Numbered from the stretch's first letter, positions 18,913-30,421 are shown. The stretch is 64,000 bases of DNA from Kitasatospora sp. NA04385 (GCF_013364235.1 NZ_CP054919.1:3306055-3370054), one strand, 5' to 3'. Translations and numbers: made by a program. Notes: generated from the letters alone by a model not told the origin.

Positions 18913-18931
18913 TGTTCGCCGTTGGCGTAGC
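18913..18931 (+). promoter_or_regulatory. Candidate ClgR operator upstream of clpC
   Basis: TGTTCGC, five bases, then GCGTAGC. The left half is an exact match and the right half a partial match to the TTCGC-N5-GCGAA operator of ClgR, the known activator of clp genes in actinobacteria. It lies about 200 bp before the clpC start codon. The rest of the 466-bp gap 18664-19129 has no gene; the promoter is presumably in it, but I could not fix a -10/-35 pair. Confidence 0.55.
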
Positions 18932-19129
18932 GGGATCCGGTGCATCGGGCCCGCCGCTGGGAACACCGTCTCCCAGCATCAGGTTGGGACAGGTGTCGGC
19001 TGGTCGCGCAGCATGTTGCTCCCGCTCCGTGGGAGTTCCGTAGCCGCGCTGCTGAGCGGGACTAGCATGCGGAAGGACAGGGCGGGGACGGCCCCCGAAC
19101 TGACCGACCGCTCTGAGGAGCGATTAACG

Positions 19130-21649
<2,520 letters not shown>

Positions 21650-21675
21650 TAATAGCACCGCAAAGCGTTTCGCAA

Positions 21676-21713
21676 GCCTCCGCCCCCGACCCGATGAGGT
21701 CGGGGGCGGAGGC
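21676..21713 (+). terminator. Rho-independent terminator of clpC
   Basis: A 16-bp perfect stem (GCCTCCGCCCCCGACC with its complement), a 6-base loop and TTTT directly after. Confidence 0.85.
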
Positions 21714-21718
21714 TTTTC

Positions 21719-22022
21719 CGTGCCCGGCTTTTCAGTTGAAAAACTGTTTAGGTTTCCGTGTGCTGTGAATCCGGGCCGGATGCCCGCCGAACGGGTGGTC
21801 GAACGGCGCGGTGCGGACACGATCGGCCCTTGACTGGCAGGCCAGGCAAGTAGATTGACGGATCGTCAGACCAGCCGAGTTGCCGGAGCATAGCGGCGTG
21901 GCCATGCCATGGTCAAGGTCTTTCTTTTTTACTGGACCTTGGGTCAAATGTCGTCCACCTGTCTTGCATTGGTTCACCGGTCCGGCCACCAGCCCCACCG
22001 GTAAGGGGAGGACGTCACCACG
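21719..22022 (+). promoter_or_regulatory. Upstream region of the M6 protease gene
   Basis: About 300 bp without a gene, AT-richer than the surroundings. It holds TTGACT (21830-21835) and TAGATT (21851-21856), a -35/-10-like pair with a short 15-bp spacer. The palindrome TGACGGATCGTCA (21856-21868) sits where the transcription start would be. Near 21921-21930 is the T-rich run TTTCTTTTTT flanked by CAAGGTC and GACCTTG. A repressor could act at the palindrome, but this is inference. Confidence 0.35.
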
Positions 22023-24383
22023 TTGAAAATAACCAAGAGGGCTGTCGCGGCCTCGGCCGCCGTCGCGGTGACCGCCGCGCTGGGCGCCGGAATGCTTCCG
22101 GGCACGGCCACCGCCGCCCCGGCGACCACGACGATCACCGACCCCGCCGACGTCATCCAGAACGACAGCGTCCCGCGCGAACTGCAGAGCCCGCTGGCCG
22201 AGAAGCAGCAGGCCGAGCAGACCGCCGCCGTGGAGCAGCTGGTCAACGGCACCGCGAAGGTCGAGAAGCACGGCAGCGGCTCCTCGATCAAGCTGGGCCG
22301 GGACAAGTACGTCGAGCTGTCCCGCGAGCGCACCGACAAGATCTTCACGATCCTGGTCGACTTCGGCACCCAGGTGGACAACACCACCACGACCGCCGAC
22401 GGCAAGGTCAAGTACGGCGGCACCCCCGGCCCGGCGCACAACCAGATCGCCGCGCCGGACCGCAAGAACGACAACTCGACGGCCTGGCAGGCGGACTACA
22501 ACCAGGCGCACTACCAGGACCTCTACTTCGCGAAGAACAAGCCCTCGCTGAAGACGTACTACGAGCGCCAGTCCTCCGGCCGGTACTCGGTCGACGGCCT
22601 GGTCACCGACTGGGTGCGGGTGCCGTGGAACGAGGCCCGCTACGGCTCGGACTACTGCGGCCAGCACGTCTGCGCCAACGCGCAGGACCTGATCCGCGAC
22701 GGCATCGACGCCTGGGTCGCCGACCAGAAGGCCAAGGGCCGCACCGACGCCCAGATCAAGGCCGACCTGGCGCAGTACGACCAGTGGGACCGCTACGACT
22801 ACGACGGCGACGGCAACTTCAACGAGCCGGACGGCTACCTGGACCACTTCCAGATCGTCCACGCCGGTGAGGACCAGTCGGCCGGCGGCGGCGTGCAGGG
22901 CACCGACGCGCTGTGGGCGCACCGCTCCTACGCGTACGCCAACCAGGCGGGCAAGACCGGCCCGGACAACAACAAGCTCGGCGGCACCCAGATCGGCGCC
23001 ACCGGCCTGTGGGTCGGCGACTACACCATGCAGCCGGAGAACGGCGGCCTGGGCGTGTTCGCCCACGAGTACGGCCACGACCTCGGCCTGCCGGACCTGT
23101 ACGACACCAGCGGCCAGGGCATCGACAACTCGGTCGGCTTCTGGTCGCTGATGTCCTCCGGCTCCTGGCTGGGCGAGGGCAAGAACGAGATCGGCGACAT
23201 GCCGAACGACCTCGACGTCTGGTCGAAGCTCAAGCTGGGCTGGCTGAACTACGACACCGCCAAGGCGGGCCAGACCTCGCTGTCGCTGCTCGGCCCGGTC
23301 GAGTACAACACCAAGCGCAAGCAGGGCCTGATCGTCAACCTGCCGTCGAAGACGGTCACCACCGAGATCAACACCCCGTTCGAGGGTGGCAACGAGTGGT
23401 GGAGCGGCAGCGCCGACGACCTGAACGTCACCCTGACCCGTGACGTCGACCTGACCGGGCTCGTGCCCAACTCGGGGGCCTCGGCCACGCTGACCGCCAA
23501 GGCCTGGTACGAGCTGGAGACGGACTACGACTACGCGTACGCCGAGGTCTCCACCGACGGCGGCAAGAACTGGACCGCGCTGGCCGGCACCTTCAACGGC
23601 GCCGCGCTGCCGGACAACGCCGTCAACGGCACCTCGAACGGCGCGTGGGGCGACCTGTCCTTCCCGCTGAACGCCTACGCCGGCCAGGCCGTCAAGATCC
23701 GCTTCCGCAACACCACCGACGGCGGCGTCCACTACAAGGGCCTGGCCCTGGACAACATCGCGGTGACCGCGGACGGCGCGGCCCTGTTCACCGACGGCGC
23801 CGAGAACGGCGACAACGGCTGGACCGCCTCCGGCTTCTCCCGGATCTCCGGCAAGTTCTCCAAGGACTACGACCAGCACTACCTGGTCGAGAACCGCCAG
23901 TACGTCTCGTACGACACCACGCTGAAGACCGGCCCGTACAACTTCGGCTCGGCCGCGCGTCCGGACTGGGTGGAGCACTACGCCAACCAGAACGGCATCC
24001 TGATCTGGCTGTGGGACTCCTCGCAGTCCGACAACAACGTCTTCAACCACCCGGGCCAGGGCCTGATCCTGCCGGTCGACGCCCACCCGGCCCCGCTGAA
24101 GTGGAACGACGGCACGCTGATGCGTCCGCGCTTCCAGTCCTACGACGCCACCTTCGGCTTCGACCGGACCGACGGCCTGAAGCTGCACAAGGCCGACGCG
24201 CTCACCAAGATCCCGAGCTCGCGCGGGGTGACGGTCTTCAACGACCACACCACCCAGTACTGGTTCGCGGAGAACCAGTACAGCGGGGTCAAGGTCCCGG
24301 ACACCCGCACCCAGATCGAGGTGCTGTGGCAGTCCCACGACAACCTGGAAGCCATGATCAAGGTCTCTCCCGTCCGGAAGTGA
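22023..24383 (+). CDS. Secreted M6-family metalloprotease (immune inhibitor A type)
   Basis: 786 residues. A Sec signal peptide (basic start, hydrophobic core, ATAAPA cleavage region near residue 34) leads to a pro-region. The M6 catalytic domain has HEYGHDLGLPDLYD (HExxH with the third zinc ligand region) near residue 345. A C-terminal half with jelly-roll/MAM-like segments follows, including two YxxVSYDTT-like blocks. It degrades extracellular protein; InhA-type enzymes are known virulence or nutrient proteases. The start is TTG at 22023 after AAGGGGAGG, a rare start with long spacing. It ends before a strong hairpin. Confidence 0.93.
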   Translation: MKITKRAVAASAAVAVTAALGAGMLPGTATAAPATTTITDPADVIQNDSVPRELQSPLAEKQQAEQTAAVEQLVNGTAKVEKHGSGSSIKLGRDKYVELSRERTDKIFTILVDFGTQVDNTTTTADGKVKYGGTPGPAHNQIAAPDRKNDNSTAWQADYNQAHYQDLYFAKNKPSLKTYYERQSSGRYSVDGLVTDWVRVPWNEARYGSDYCGQHVCANAQDLIRDGIDAWVADQKAKGRTDAQIKADLAQYDQWDRYDYDGDGNFNEPDGYLDHFQIVHAGEDQSAGGGVQGTDALWAHRSYAYANQAGKTGPDNNKLGGTQIGATGLWVGDYTMQPENGGLGVFAHEYGHDLGLPDLYDTSGQGIDNSVGFWSLMSSGSWLGEGKNEIGDMPNDLDVWSKLKLGWLNYDTAKAGQTSLSLLGPVEYNTKRKQGLIVNLPSKTVTTEINTPFEGGNEWWSGSADDLNVTLTRDVDLTGLVPNSGASATLTAKAWYELETDYDYAYAEVSTDGGKNWTALAGTFNGAALPDNAVNGTSNGAWGDLSFPLNAYAGQAVKIRFRNTTDGGVHYKGLALDNIAVTADGAALFTDGAENGDNGWTASGFSRISGKFSKDYDQHYLVENRQYVSYDTTLKTGPYNFGSAARPDWVEHYANQNGILIWLWDSSQSDNNVFNHPGQGLILPVDAHPAPLKWNDGTLMRPRFQSYDATFGFDRTDGLKLHKADALTKIPSSRGVTVFNDHTTQYWFAENQYSGVKVPDTRTQIEVLWQSHDNLEAMIKVSPVRK

Positions 24384-24402
24384 CGCCTGATCGGTAGTGC
24401 GC

Positions 24403-24438
24403 GAGGGCCCCGGCGGTTTCCGAACCGCCGGGGCCCTC
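24403..24438 (+). terminator. Hairpin terminator after the M6 protease
   Basis: A 16-bp perfect stem (GAGGGCCCCGGCGGTT with its complement) and a 4-base loop between convergent genes, so it can serve both strands. No T-run. Confidence 0.65.
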
Positions 24439-24469
24439 CGCGTTGCCCGGGAGCCGCCCGGGCCGGGGC

Positions 24470-25576
24470 TCAGAGCAGGGCGAGGAAGGACTCCACCGCC
24501 TCGGTGACCTCCTTGGCGCTCCACTGCTCGGCGTCCGCGAGCACCGTCACCTCGGTCATCGACAGCCCGGGCTGCGGGCCCGGCTCGCGCCAGCCGCCGA
24601 ACAGCGCGACGCCCTGCTCCTCGGCCTGCCGGCAGCCGGCCTCGTTCAACCGGTCGGCGGCGTACGGCAGCCAGAACTGGAACTGGTGGGTGTGCGGCGG
24701 CTCGGGGTTCACCCGGGCGCCGGGGACCTCGGCGAGCGCGGCGGCGACCAGCTTGGCGTGCGCCACGTACCCGGGCAGCCGGGGCAGCTCGCGGTCCAGC
24801 CCGGCCAGCGCGGAGAGCGCGGCCGGCCACTGCTGCCAGAGGCTGCCGCCGTAGCGGTGGCGCCAGACCTTGAGCCGGCGGACGAACTCCTCCTCGCCGG
24901 CCACCAGAGCGCCGCTGTGGCCGCCGAGCGACTTGTAGCAGGAGACGTACACCGAGCCGGCCCGGGCGCAGACCTCCGGCAGCGAGCGGCCCAGGTGCGG
25001 GGCGGACTCCCAGATCCGGGCGCCGTCCAGGTGGACCGGGCGGCCCTGCCGCTCGGCCAGCTCGTACAGCGCCTCCAGCTCCGCCCAGTCGGGCAGCAGG
25101 AAACCGGCGTCGCGCAGCGGGAGCTCCAGCATCAGCACGTCGTACGGCTCGTCCAGCCCGGCCAGTTCGGCCGCGGTGGGGTGCCGCCGGGCGCCGGTCT
25201 GCGGGACGCTGCGCAGGCCGGACAGCACCTGGTGGGCGCGGCGCTCGTGCACCTCGGGGTGGGCCAGCGGGTGCATGGCGACCACCGGGCCGTGGGTGTC
25301 GGCCCAGGTCTTCAGGGCGGCCTGCTGGCCCATCGTCCCGGTCGGGAAGAAGGCGGCGTCGGGCTTGCCGAGCAGGTCGGCGGTGCGGCGCTCCAGGGTG
25401 CGGACGATGCCGTTGCCGTACATGTCGACCGGCTCGTCCAGCGGGTGGGGGCCGTCGGCCAGGGCGGCCAGGTCGGCGAGCGCCTCCCGGACGGTCTGCG
25501 GGCGGCTTCCGGAGAGCAGGCGGTCGGCCTGGCGGCGGGCCCGGAAGCGGCGGTCCGGAACAGGGGTGTCGTTCAT
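24470..25576 (-). CDS. Threonine aldolase/beta-eliminating lyase family PLP enzyme
   Basis: 368 residues. A fold-type I PLP enzyme: the aldolase-type active site has AFFPTGTMGQQAAL near residue 90, HLDGARIWE (PLP-contacting Asp) and the Schiff-base lysine in VSCYKSLGGHSG near residue 225. The family cleaves threonine or related beta-hydroxy amino acids to glycine and an aldehyde, and some members act on other substrates. It stands alone and converges with the M6 protease. Start ATG at 25576 with GGAGA ten bases upstream. The exact substrate is not shown. Confidence 0.87.
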   Translation of the reverse strand: MNDTPVPDRRFRARRQADRLLSGSRPQTVREALADLAALADGPHPLDEPVDMYGNGIVRTLERRTADLLGKPDAAFFPTGTMGQQAALKTWADTHGPVVAMHPLAHPEVHERRAHQVLSGLRSVPQTGARRHPTAAELAGLDEPYDVLMLELPLRDAGFLLPDWAELEALYELAERQGRPVHLDGARIWESAPHLGRSLPEVCARAGSVYVSCYKSLGGHSGALVAGEEEFVRRLKVWRHRYGGSLWQQWPAALSALAGLDRELPRLPGYVAHAKLVAAALAEVPGARVNPEPPHTHQFQFWLPYAADRLNEAGCRQAEEQGVALFGGWREPGPQPGLSMTEVTVLADAEQWSAKEVTEAVESFLALL

Positions 25577-25915
25577 CAGCTGATCATCTCCGACGGTCGG
25601 GTGGATCGGATGGTGCAGCTGGCTCGAAAGCGGGTTCTACCCGAGCCGGTTCGGCCGCAAACCGGGCGGTCTCCGGTGGCGCTGCTCACAGCACATTTTC
25701 GACATACGACCCGCGATAGGAGGTTTAGGGCGCGAAAACCCGGCCCGCCCGCTGGTCCGGAGGGGCTTTTTGCCCGACTTGTCCACTACCGGCCGTCGTA
25801 GGTCACACTCTTGGGCCTTCGCATCCGGTTCGTTTACACCGGAGTCGTTCCACCAGTTCGGCGAGCCGCACCGGCTCGGCCCCGCACTGGCCCCGTCCGT
25901 GAGGTTCCGACTCCG
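25577..25915 (+). promoter_or_regulatory. Long upstream region of the M23 peptidase gene
   Basis: 339 bp between divergent genes with no convincing coding. M23 and Rpf-type wall hydrolases in streptomycetes often carry a cyclic-di-AMP (ydaO) riboswitch in such a leader. I looked for its conserved core and could not recognise it. A moderately AT-rich stretch lies at 25690-25760. Its function remains open. Confidence 0.25.
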
Positions 25916-26956
25916 ATGCGTTCTCTCCCCGCCACCGGCCGCCGGCTTCTCCAGGCGGCCACCACCCGCCACGTCCGCTCCGTCCTCTCGGCCGGCCCGC
26001 TCACCACGGCCCGGCTCGCCCCCGCCAAGGCGATCGCCTCCGGCGCCGCGGTGGTCGCCGCCGGCGCGCTGCTGATCCCGACCGGGCAGGCCCTCGCGCA
26101 GACCGCCCACCCGGCCGACACCGCCGCGACCGCCACGACCGCCGCCGAGGGCACCCGCACGCAGCTGCAGGACTTCCGCCTGCCGGTCCAGGGCGACCGG
26201 CAGAGCGAGCAGGCCAAGACCGCCAAGGCCGCGATCGCCTCCTCCCTGGAGCGGGACGGCGGGCAGGACTCCGGCCAGGACGCGCAGGCCCGGCAGGACC
26301 AGCAGGCCTCCCGCGACGAGCACCGCGCCGAACTGCGGGCCGCCGAGCAGACCGGCGACGGCGCCGGACAGCAGCACACCGAGCAGCCGCAGGACGCCGG
26401 ACAGCAGCAGCCCGCCGCCGAGCAGCCCGCCGAGCAGCAGCAGCCGGCCGAGCAGGCCGCCCCCGCCGAGCAGCCCGCCGCCCCGGCCGCCGAGCCGACG
26501 CCGGAGCCCGCCCCCGCGCCCGCGCCTGCGCCGGAGCCGGTGAAGCCGTCCTGGTCCTCCCCCGCGCCGGGCGCGACGATCAGCAACCCGTACCACAAGA
26601 CCAACGCCGCGTACGCGGCCGGCTACCACACCGGCACCGACTTCGCGGTCTCGGTCGGCACCCCGGTGCTGGCGGTCGGCGACGCCACCGTGGTGTCCTC
26701 CGGCTACGCGGGCGCCTACGGCAACCAGATCGTGCTGAAGCTCTCCGACGGCCGCTTCGCGCAGTACGCGCACCTGTCGCAGCTGGGCGTGAAGGCCGGG
26801 CAGCACGTGGGCGCGGGCGACCAGGTCGGCAAGTCCGGCAACACCGGCAACTCGCACGGCCCGCACCTGCACTTCGAGATCCGCACCGCCAACCAGTACG
26901 CGAAGGTGATCGACCCGGTCGGCTACCTGAAGCAGCACGGCGCGAACAACTTCTGA
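25916..26956 (+). CDS. Secreted M23-family peptidase (LytM domain)
   Basis: 346 residues. An N-terminal export signal with an unusually long basic n-region ends near ALAQTAHPA (about residue 62). A Gln/Ala/Glu-rich region and a Pro/Ala/Glu hinge span residues 75-215. The C-terminal LytM domain follows with its zinc-site motifs HTGTDFAVSVGTPV, YAHL and HGPHLHFEI. It cleaves peptidoglycan cross-bridges outside the cell. The start chosen is ATG at 25916 (GAGG upstream); an in-frame extension to 25811 adds no recognisable sequence. The low-complexity hinge may span the wall. Confidence 0.9.
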   Translation: MRSLPATGRRLLQAATTRHVRSVLSAGPLTTARLAPAKAIASGAAVVAAGALLIPTGQALAQTAHPADTAATATTAAEGTRTQLQDFRLPVQGDRQSEQAKTAKAAIASSLERDGGQDSGQDAQARQDQQASRDEHRAELRAAEQTGDGAGQQHTEQPQDAGQQQPAAEQPAEQQQPAEQAAPAEQPAAPAAEPTPEPAPAPAPAPEPVKPSWSSPAPGATISNPYHKTNAAYAAGYHTGTDFAVSVGTPVLAVGDATVVSSGYAGAYGNQIVLKLSDGRFAQYAHLSQLGVKAGQHVGAGDQVGKSGNTGNSHGPHLHFEIRTANQYAKVIDPVGYLKQHGANNF

Positions 26957-26982
26957 TCCGCCGCCCGCCGCTCCCGCACCAC

Positions 26983-27015
26983 CGAGCCGTCCGCGCCTAC
27001 CGCGCGGGCGGCTCG
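26983..27015. terminator. Bidirectional hairpin terminator
   Basis: A 14-bp stem with one G-T pair and a 5-base loop. The loop overlaps the stop codon of the tetR-type gene, between convergent genes. Confidence 0.45.
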
Positions 27016-27593
27016 ATGCGTGCCGCGACCTCCAGGGCGACCTCCAGCGCGGCGTCCATCGCCTCCTCGACCGAGGCGAGCGGCCGACCGGGCTCGCACA
27101 GGTCGGCCTTGAGCAGGAACATCGCCGAGTGCATCGAGGTCAGCGCCACGGTGGCGCGCAGCTTGTCGCGGAAGGTCGGCTCCGGCCCGTGCAGCAGGTT
27201 GATCATCCGGATCATCCGCTCCTTGAAGGCCAGCCCGGCCGCGGACTCCCGCAGCGCGGGCTGGTTCTCGTGGAAGAAGCGCAGCAGCGGGGCCCGCTCG
27301 CCCATCCCGGCCGCGAAGCGGCGCAGCAGTTCGTCGCGCAGCTGGGGCGACCAGGGCTTGCCCTCGCCGTAGGCGATGGCGTCGTCGAGCGGGACGGCCA
27401 TCTTCTCGACGATGCCGCGGACGATGTCGTCCTTGGTCTTGAAGTGGTAGTAGAGGGCGGCCTTGGTGACGCCGAGGCGGTCGGCGATCTCGCGCAGCGA
27501 GGTCTTCTCGTAGCCGTGCTCGGCGAACAACTCCAGAGCCACGTCGATGATCCGCGCTCTGGTGTCGCTGCGGGGGCTCTGGGTGGTGGTCAT
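26997..27593 (-). CDS. TetR-family transcriptional regulator
   Basis: 198 residues. The N-terminal helix-turn-helix is RIIDVALELFAEHGYEKTSLREIADRLGVTKAALYYHFKTKDD. The C-terminal ligand domain is helical and unassigned. It is divergent from the MFS efflux gene, and two inverted copies of a 16-bp palindrome-like operator lie between them (27688-27752), the standard layout for a local drug-responsive repressor. Start ATG at 27593. Confidence 0.95.
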   Translation of the reverse strand: MTTTQSPRSDTRARIIDVALELFAEHGYEKTSLREIADRLGVTKAALYYHFKTKDDIVRGIVEKMAVPLDDAIAYGEGKPWSPQLRDELLRRFAAGMGERAPLLRFFHENQPALRESAAGLAFKERMIRMINLLHGPEPTFRDKLRATVALTSMHSAMFLLKADLCEPGRPLASVEEAMDAALEVALEVAARIEPPAR

Positions 27594-27687
27594 CGCTGGC
27601 GGCCTGCCTCGGGAAGCGGGTGCGGACGGGTGTCAAGGTCCGGTTCTGCTGGCATTGTCCCTGCCCAGGGGGACTGTTTCGAAACTG

Positions 27688-27752
27688 GCTTGACGACCGG
27701 CTAGGGAACAACCTACCGTGCCGGACGGCGATTAACTAGCCGGTCGTCAAGT
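27688..27752. promoter_or_regulatory. Doubled TetR-type operator
   Basis: CTTGACGACCGGCTAG at 27689-27704 and its exact reverse complement at 27736-27751, 31 bp apart. With one flanking base on each side, the right copy is itself an imperfect palindrome (ACTnGnCGnnCGnCnAGT, 12 of 18 positions symmetric). Both overlap TTGACG, a -35-like hexamer, on opposite strands, so a bound repressor would block both promoters. Confidence 0.75.
27690..27719 (+). promoter_or_regulatory. Promoter of the MFS efflux gene
   Basis: TTGACG, an 18-bp spacer and TACCGT. The -35 lies inside the left operator copy. Confidence 0.6.
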
Positions 27753-27804
27753 AAGTACCGCCGCGGCACCCCGCGGCACCTCTGCGCCCCGGGAGAGACG
27801 CACC

Positions 27805-29397
27805 ATGACAACCCAGCATTCCGAGGCGGTTCCGGAGGAGCCGTCGGTCGAACTCGGGAAGCCCGACGAGTTCGAGCAGCGCCCGCACCGCGAGATCCGC
27901 CTGGTGATGGTCGGCCTGGTCATCACCATGCTGCTCGCCATGCTCGACAACCTGATCGTCGGCACCGCGATGCCCACCATCGTCGGCGAGCTGCACGGCG
28001 CCGAGCACATGTCCTGGGTGGTGACGTCCTACACCCTGGCCACCGCCGCCTCCACCCCGATCTGGGGCAAGGTCGGCGACCTGTACGGCCGCAAGGGCTC
28101 GTTCCTGGTCTCGATCGCGATCTTCCTGCTCGGCTCGGCGCTGTCCGGCCTGTCGCAGAGCATGACCCAGCTGATCGCCTTCCGCGCCGTCCAGGGCCTG
28201 GGCGCCGGCGGTCTGATGGTCGGCGTGATGTCGATCATGGGCGCGCTGGTGCTGCCCCGCGACCGCGGCAAGTACCAGGGCATGTTCGCCGCCGTGATGG
28301 CGCTGGCCACCGTCGGCGGCCCGCTGATCGGCGGCTTCATCACCGACCACCTGAACTGGCGCTGGACGTTCTACGTCAACCTGCCGCTGGGCGCGATCGC
28401 GCTGGTCTTCATCGTCGTGGTGCTGAAGCTGCCCAAGATCCGCTCCAACGCGAAGATCGACTACTTCGGCGCGGTGCTGCTCACCGTCGGCATCGTCTCG
28501 GCCGTGCTGGTCACCACCTGGGGCGGCCACGAGTACGCCTGGGGCTCGAAGCAGATCCTCGGCCTGGGCGCGCTCGGCGTGGCCTCGCTGATCGGCTTCT
28601 GCTACGTCGAGCAGCGGGTCGCCGAGCCGATCATCCCGCTCCAGCTGTTCCGCAACCGGAACTTCACCATGGTCTCGATCATCGGCTTCATCGTCGGTTT
28701 CGCGATGTTCGGCGCGGTGACCTTCCTGCCCACCTACCAGCAGATCGTGCAGGGCGCCTCGGCGACCAACTCCGGCCTGCTGCTGATGCCGATGATGTTC
28801 GGCATGCTGGTGGTCTCGCTGGTGGTCGGCCAGGCCATCACCAAGACCGGCAAGTACCGGATCTTCCCGATCATCGGCACCACCGTGATGGCCGGCGGCA
28901 CGCTGCTGCTGTCCACCCTCGCCGTGGACACCAAGAGCTTCACCTCCTCCTGCTACATGGTGGTGCTCGGCGCCGGCATGGGCTTCCTGATGCAGGTCAC
29001 CATGCTGGTCGCGCAGAACAGCGTGGAGATGAAGGACATGGGCGTCGCCTCGTCCTCCGCCACCCTGTTCCGCACCATCGGCGGCTCCTTCGGCGTGGCG
29101 CTGTTCGGCACGCTCTACGTCAACCGGCTCAACGACACCCTGAAGGACGCCGGGATGCCGACCGGCGGCGAGTCCACCGGCTCGATGAGCCCGGAGACGC
29201 TGAAGAGCATGCCGGCCGAGGCGGTCTCGGTGCTCCAGCACGGCATCGCCAACGGCATGCACACCGTCTTCCTGTGGGGCACCGTGATCAGCGTGGTCGC
29301 CATCGTCGCCTCGCTGTTCATCCGCGAGGTCAAGCTCCGCGGTGGCGCGGACGCCGCCGAGGCCAAGGCCGAGGCCGCCCTGGAGGGCGCGCTCTGA
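27805..29397 (+). CDS. MFS drug-efflux transporter, DHA2 (14-TM) family
   Basis: 530 residues with about 14 membrane helices. Family motifs are LDNLIVGTAMPTIVGEL in helix 1 and GKVGDLYGRKGSFL, the motif A loop between helices 2 and 3. The proline/glycine-rich motif C region is around residues 150-170. It exports small toxic molecules using the proton gradient. It is divergent from and probably repressed by the TetR-type regulator. Start ATG at 27805 after GGGAGAG. Confidence 0.94.
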   Translation: MTTQHSEAVPEEPSVELGKPDEFEQRPHREIRLVMVGLVITMLLAMLDNLIVGTAMPTIVGELHGAEHMSWVVTSYTLATAASTPIWGKVGDLYGRKGSFLVSIAIFLLGSALSGLSQSMTQLIAFRAVQGLGAGGLMVGVMSIMGALVLPRDRGKYQGMFAAVMALATVGGPLIGGFITDHLNWRWTFYVNLPLGAIALVFIVVVLKLPKIRSNAKIDYFGAVLLTVGIVSAVLVTTWGGHEYAWGSKQILGLGALGVASLIGFCYVEQRVAEPIIPLQLFRNRNFTMVSIIGFIVGFAMFGAVTFLPTYQQIVQGASATNSGLLLMPMMFGMLVVSLVVGQAITKTGKYRIFPIIGTTVMAGGTLLLSTLAVDTKSFTSSCYMVVLGAGMGFLMQVTMLVAQNSVEMKDMGVASSSATLFRTIGGSFGVALFGTLYVNRLNDTLKDAGMPTGGESTGSMSPETLKSMPAEAVSVLQHGIANGMHTVFLWGTVISVVAIVASLFIREVKLRGGADAAEAKAEAALEGAL

Positions 29398-29425
29398 GGC
29401 CCGCCCGGGCCTGAACGCACGAACG

Positions 29426-29463
29426 GACGGCCCGCCGCCCCCGACCGGGGGCGGCGGGCCGTC
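29426..29463. terminator. Hairpin terminator between convergent genes
   Basis: A 17-bp perfect stem (GACGGCCCGCCGCCCCC with its complement) and a 4-base loop, between the MFS gene and mutY. Confidence 0.7.
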
Positions 29464-29479
29464 CCGCGTCCGCGCGCCG

Positions 29480-30385
29480 CTACTGCGGCAGCCGGTAGGT
29501 GCCCGGGCCGACCGGCTCCACCAGCCCGTCGGCGACCAGCCCGTCCAGCGCCCGGGCCCGCTGCACCGCGTCCGGCCACACCACGTCCAGCTGCCCCTGC
29601 CCGACCAGCCCGTGGGCGTCCCGCAGCACCGCCAGCAGCTTGCCGCGCACCTGCCGGTCGGTGCCCTCGTACGTCTGCCCGCGGCGCGCCGGGCCCTGGT
29701 GCGGCGGGCAGCCGGCCCGCTGCCAGGCGCACTCGGCCCGCAGCGGGCAGCCGCCGCACTCCGGGCCGCGTGCGGTGCACACCAGGGCGCCCAGCTCCAT
29801 CACCGCGACCGCCCAGGTGGCGGCCCGCTCCTCGCCGGCGGGCAGCAGCTCGACGGCGGTGCGGCGCTCGGCGGCGGTGGTGGCGTTCGCCGGGTACTCG
29901 ACGCCGGTGACCGCCCGGGCGAAGACCCGGCGCACGTTGGTGTCCAGCACCGCGTGCCGCTGCCGGAAGGCGAACGAGGCGACCGCGGCGGCCGTGTACT
30001 CGCCGACCCCGGGCAGCGCCAGCAGCGCCGCGTGGTCCTCGGGGACGGCGCCGCCGTGCCGCTCGGTGATCGCGACGGCCGCGCCGTGCAGCCGCAGCGC
30101 GCGGCGCGGGTAGCCGAGCCGGCCCCACATCCGCACCGCCTCGCCGGGCGCGTCCGCGGCCAGGTCGGCGGGCGTGGGCCAGCGCTCCATCCAGGCCGCG
30201 TAGGCGGGCAGCACCCGCTTCACCGGCGTCTGCTGGAGCATGAACTCGCTGACCATCACGGCCCAGGGCGAGGCGTCCGGGGACCGCCAGGGCAGGTCGC
30301 GGGCGTTGGCCTCGTACCAGCCGATGACGGTCGAGTGCAGCGCCTGGAGGGCGCCGGGGGCAAGAGTCGAAGCAGTGGCAACCAT
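29480..30385 (-). CDS. mutY: A/G-specific adenine glycosylase
   Basis: 301 residues. It removes adenine mispaired with 8-oxoguanine. The helix-hairpin-helix is LPGVGEYTAAAVASFAF, the catalytic Asp is in VLDTNVRRV, and early SEFMLQQTPVKRV includes the catalytic Glu region. The 4Fe-4S ligands are in CTARGPECGGCPLRAEC. It is shorter than the E. coli enzyme: the C-terminal part is reduced, as in other actinobacterial forms. The gene is 36 bp upstream of the end of the rhomboid gene on the same strand side of the cluster. Confidence 0.94.
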   Translation of the reverse strand: MVATASTLAPGALQALHSTVIGWYEANARDLPWRSPDASPWAVMVSEFMLQQTPVKRVLPAYAAWMERWPTPADLAADAPGEAVRMWGRLGYPRRALRLHGAAVAITERHGGAVPEDHAALLALPGVGEYTAAAVASFAFRQRHAVLDTNVRRVFARAVTGVEYPANATTAAERRTAVELLPAGEERAATWAVAVMELGALVCTARGPECGGCPLRAECAWQRAGCPPHQGPARRGQTYEGTDRQVRGKLLAVLRDAHGLVGQGQLDVVWPDAVQRARALDGLVADGLVEPVGPGTYRLPQ

Positions 30386-30421
30386 GGCACCCCCGATCCT
30401 GCCACGACCGGGCGCCCGGGC

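Noticed and set aside
18836..19129. Upstream in-frame extension of clpC
   Set aside because: It lies upstream of the GAGGAG-backed ATG, covers the candidate ClgR box and has no ClpC homology.
21732..24830. 1032-codon minus-strand frame opposite the M6 protease
   Set aside because: Composition is that of an antisense high-GC shadow (Val/Arg/Ala/Gly-rich) and the plus-strand protease is certain.
25577..25915. Cyclic-di-AMP (ydaO) riboswitch before the M23 peptidase
   Set aside because: Expected from related wall hydrolases, but I could not find the conserved core or pairing.
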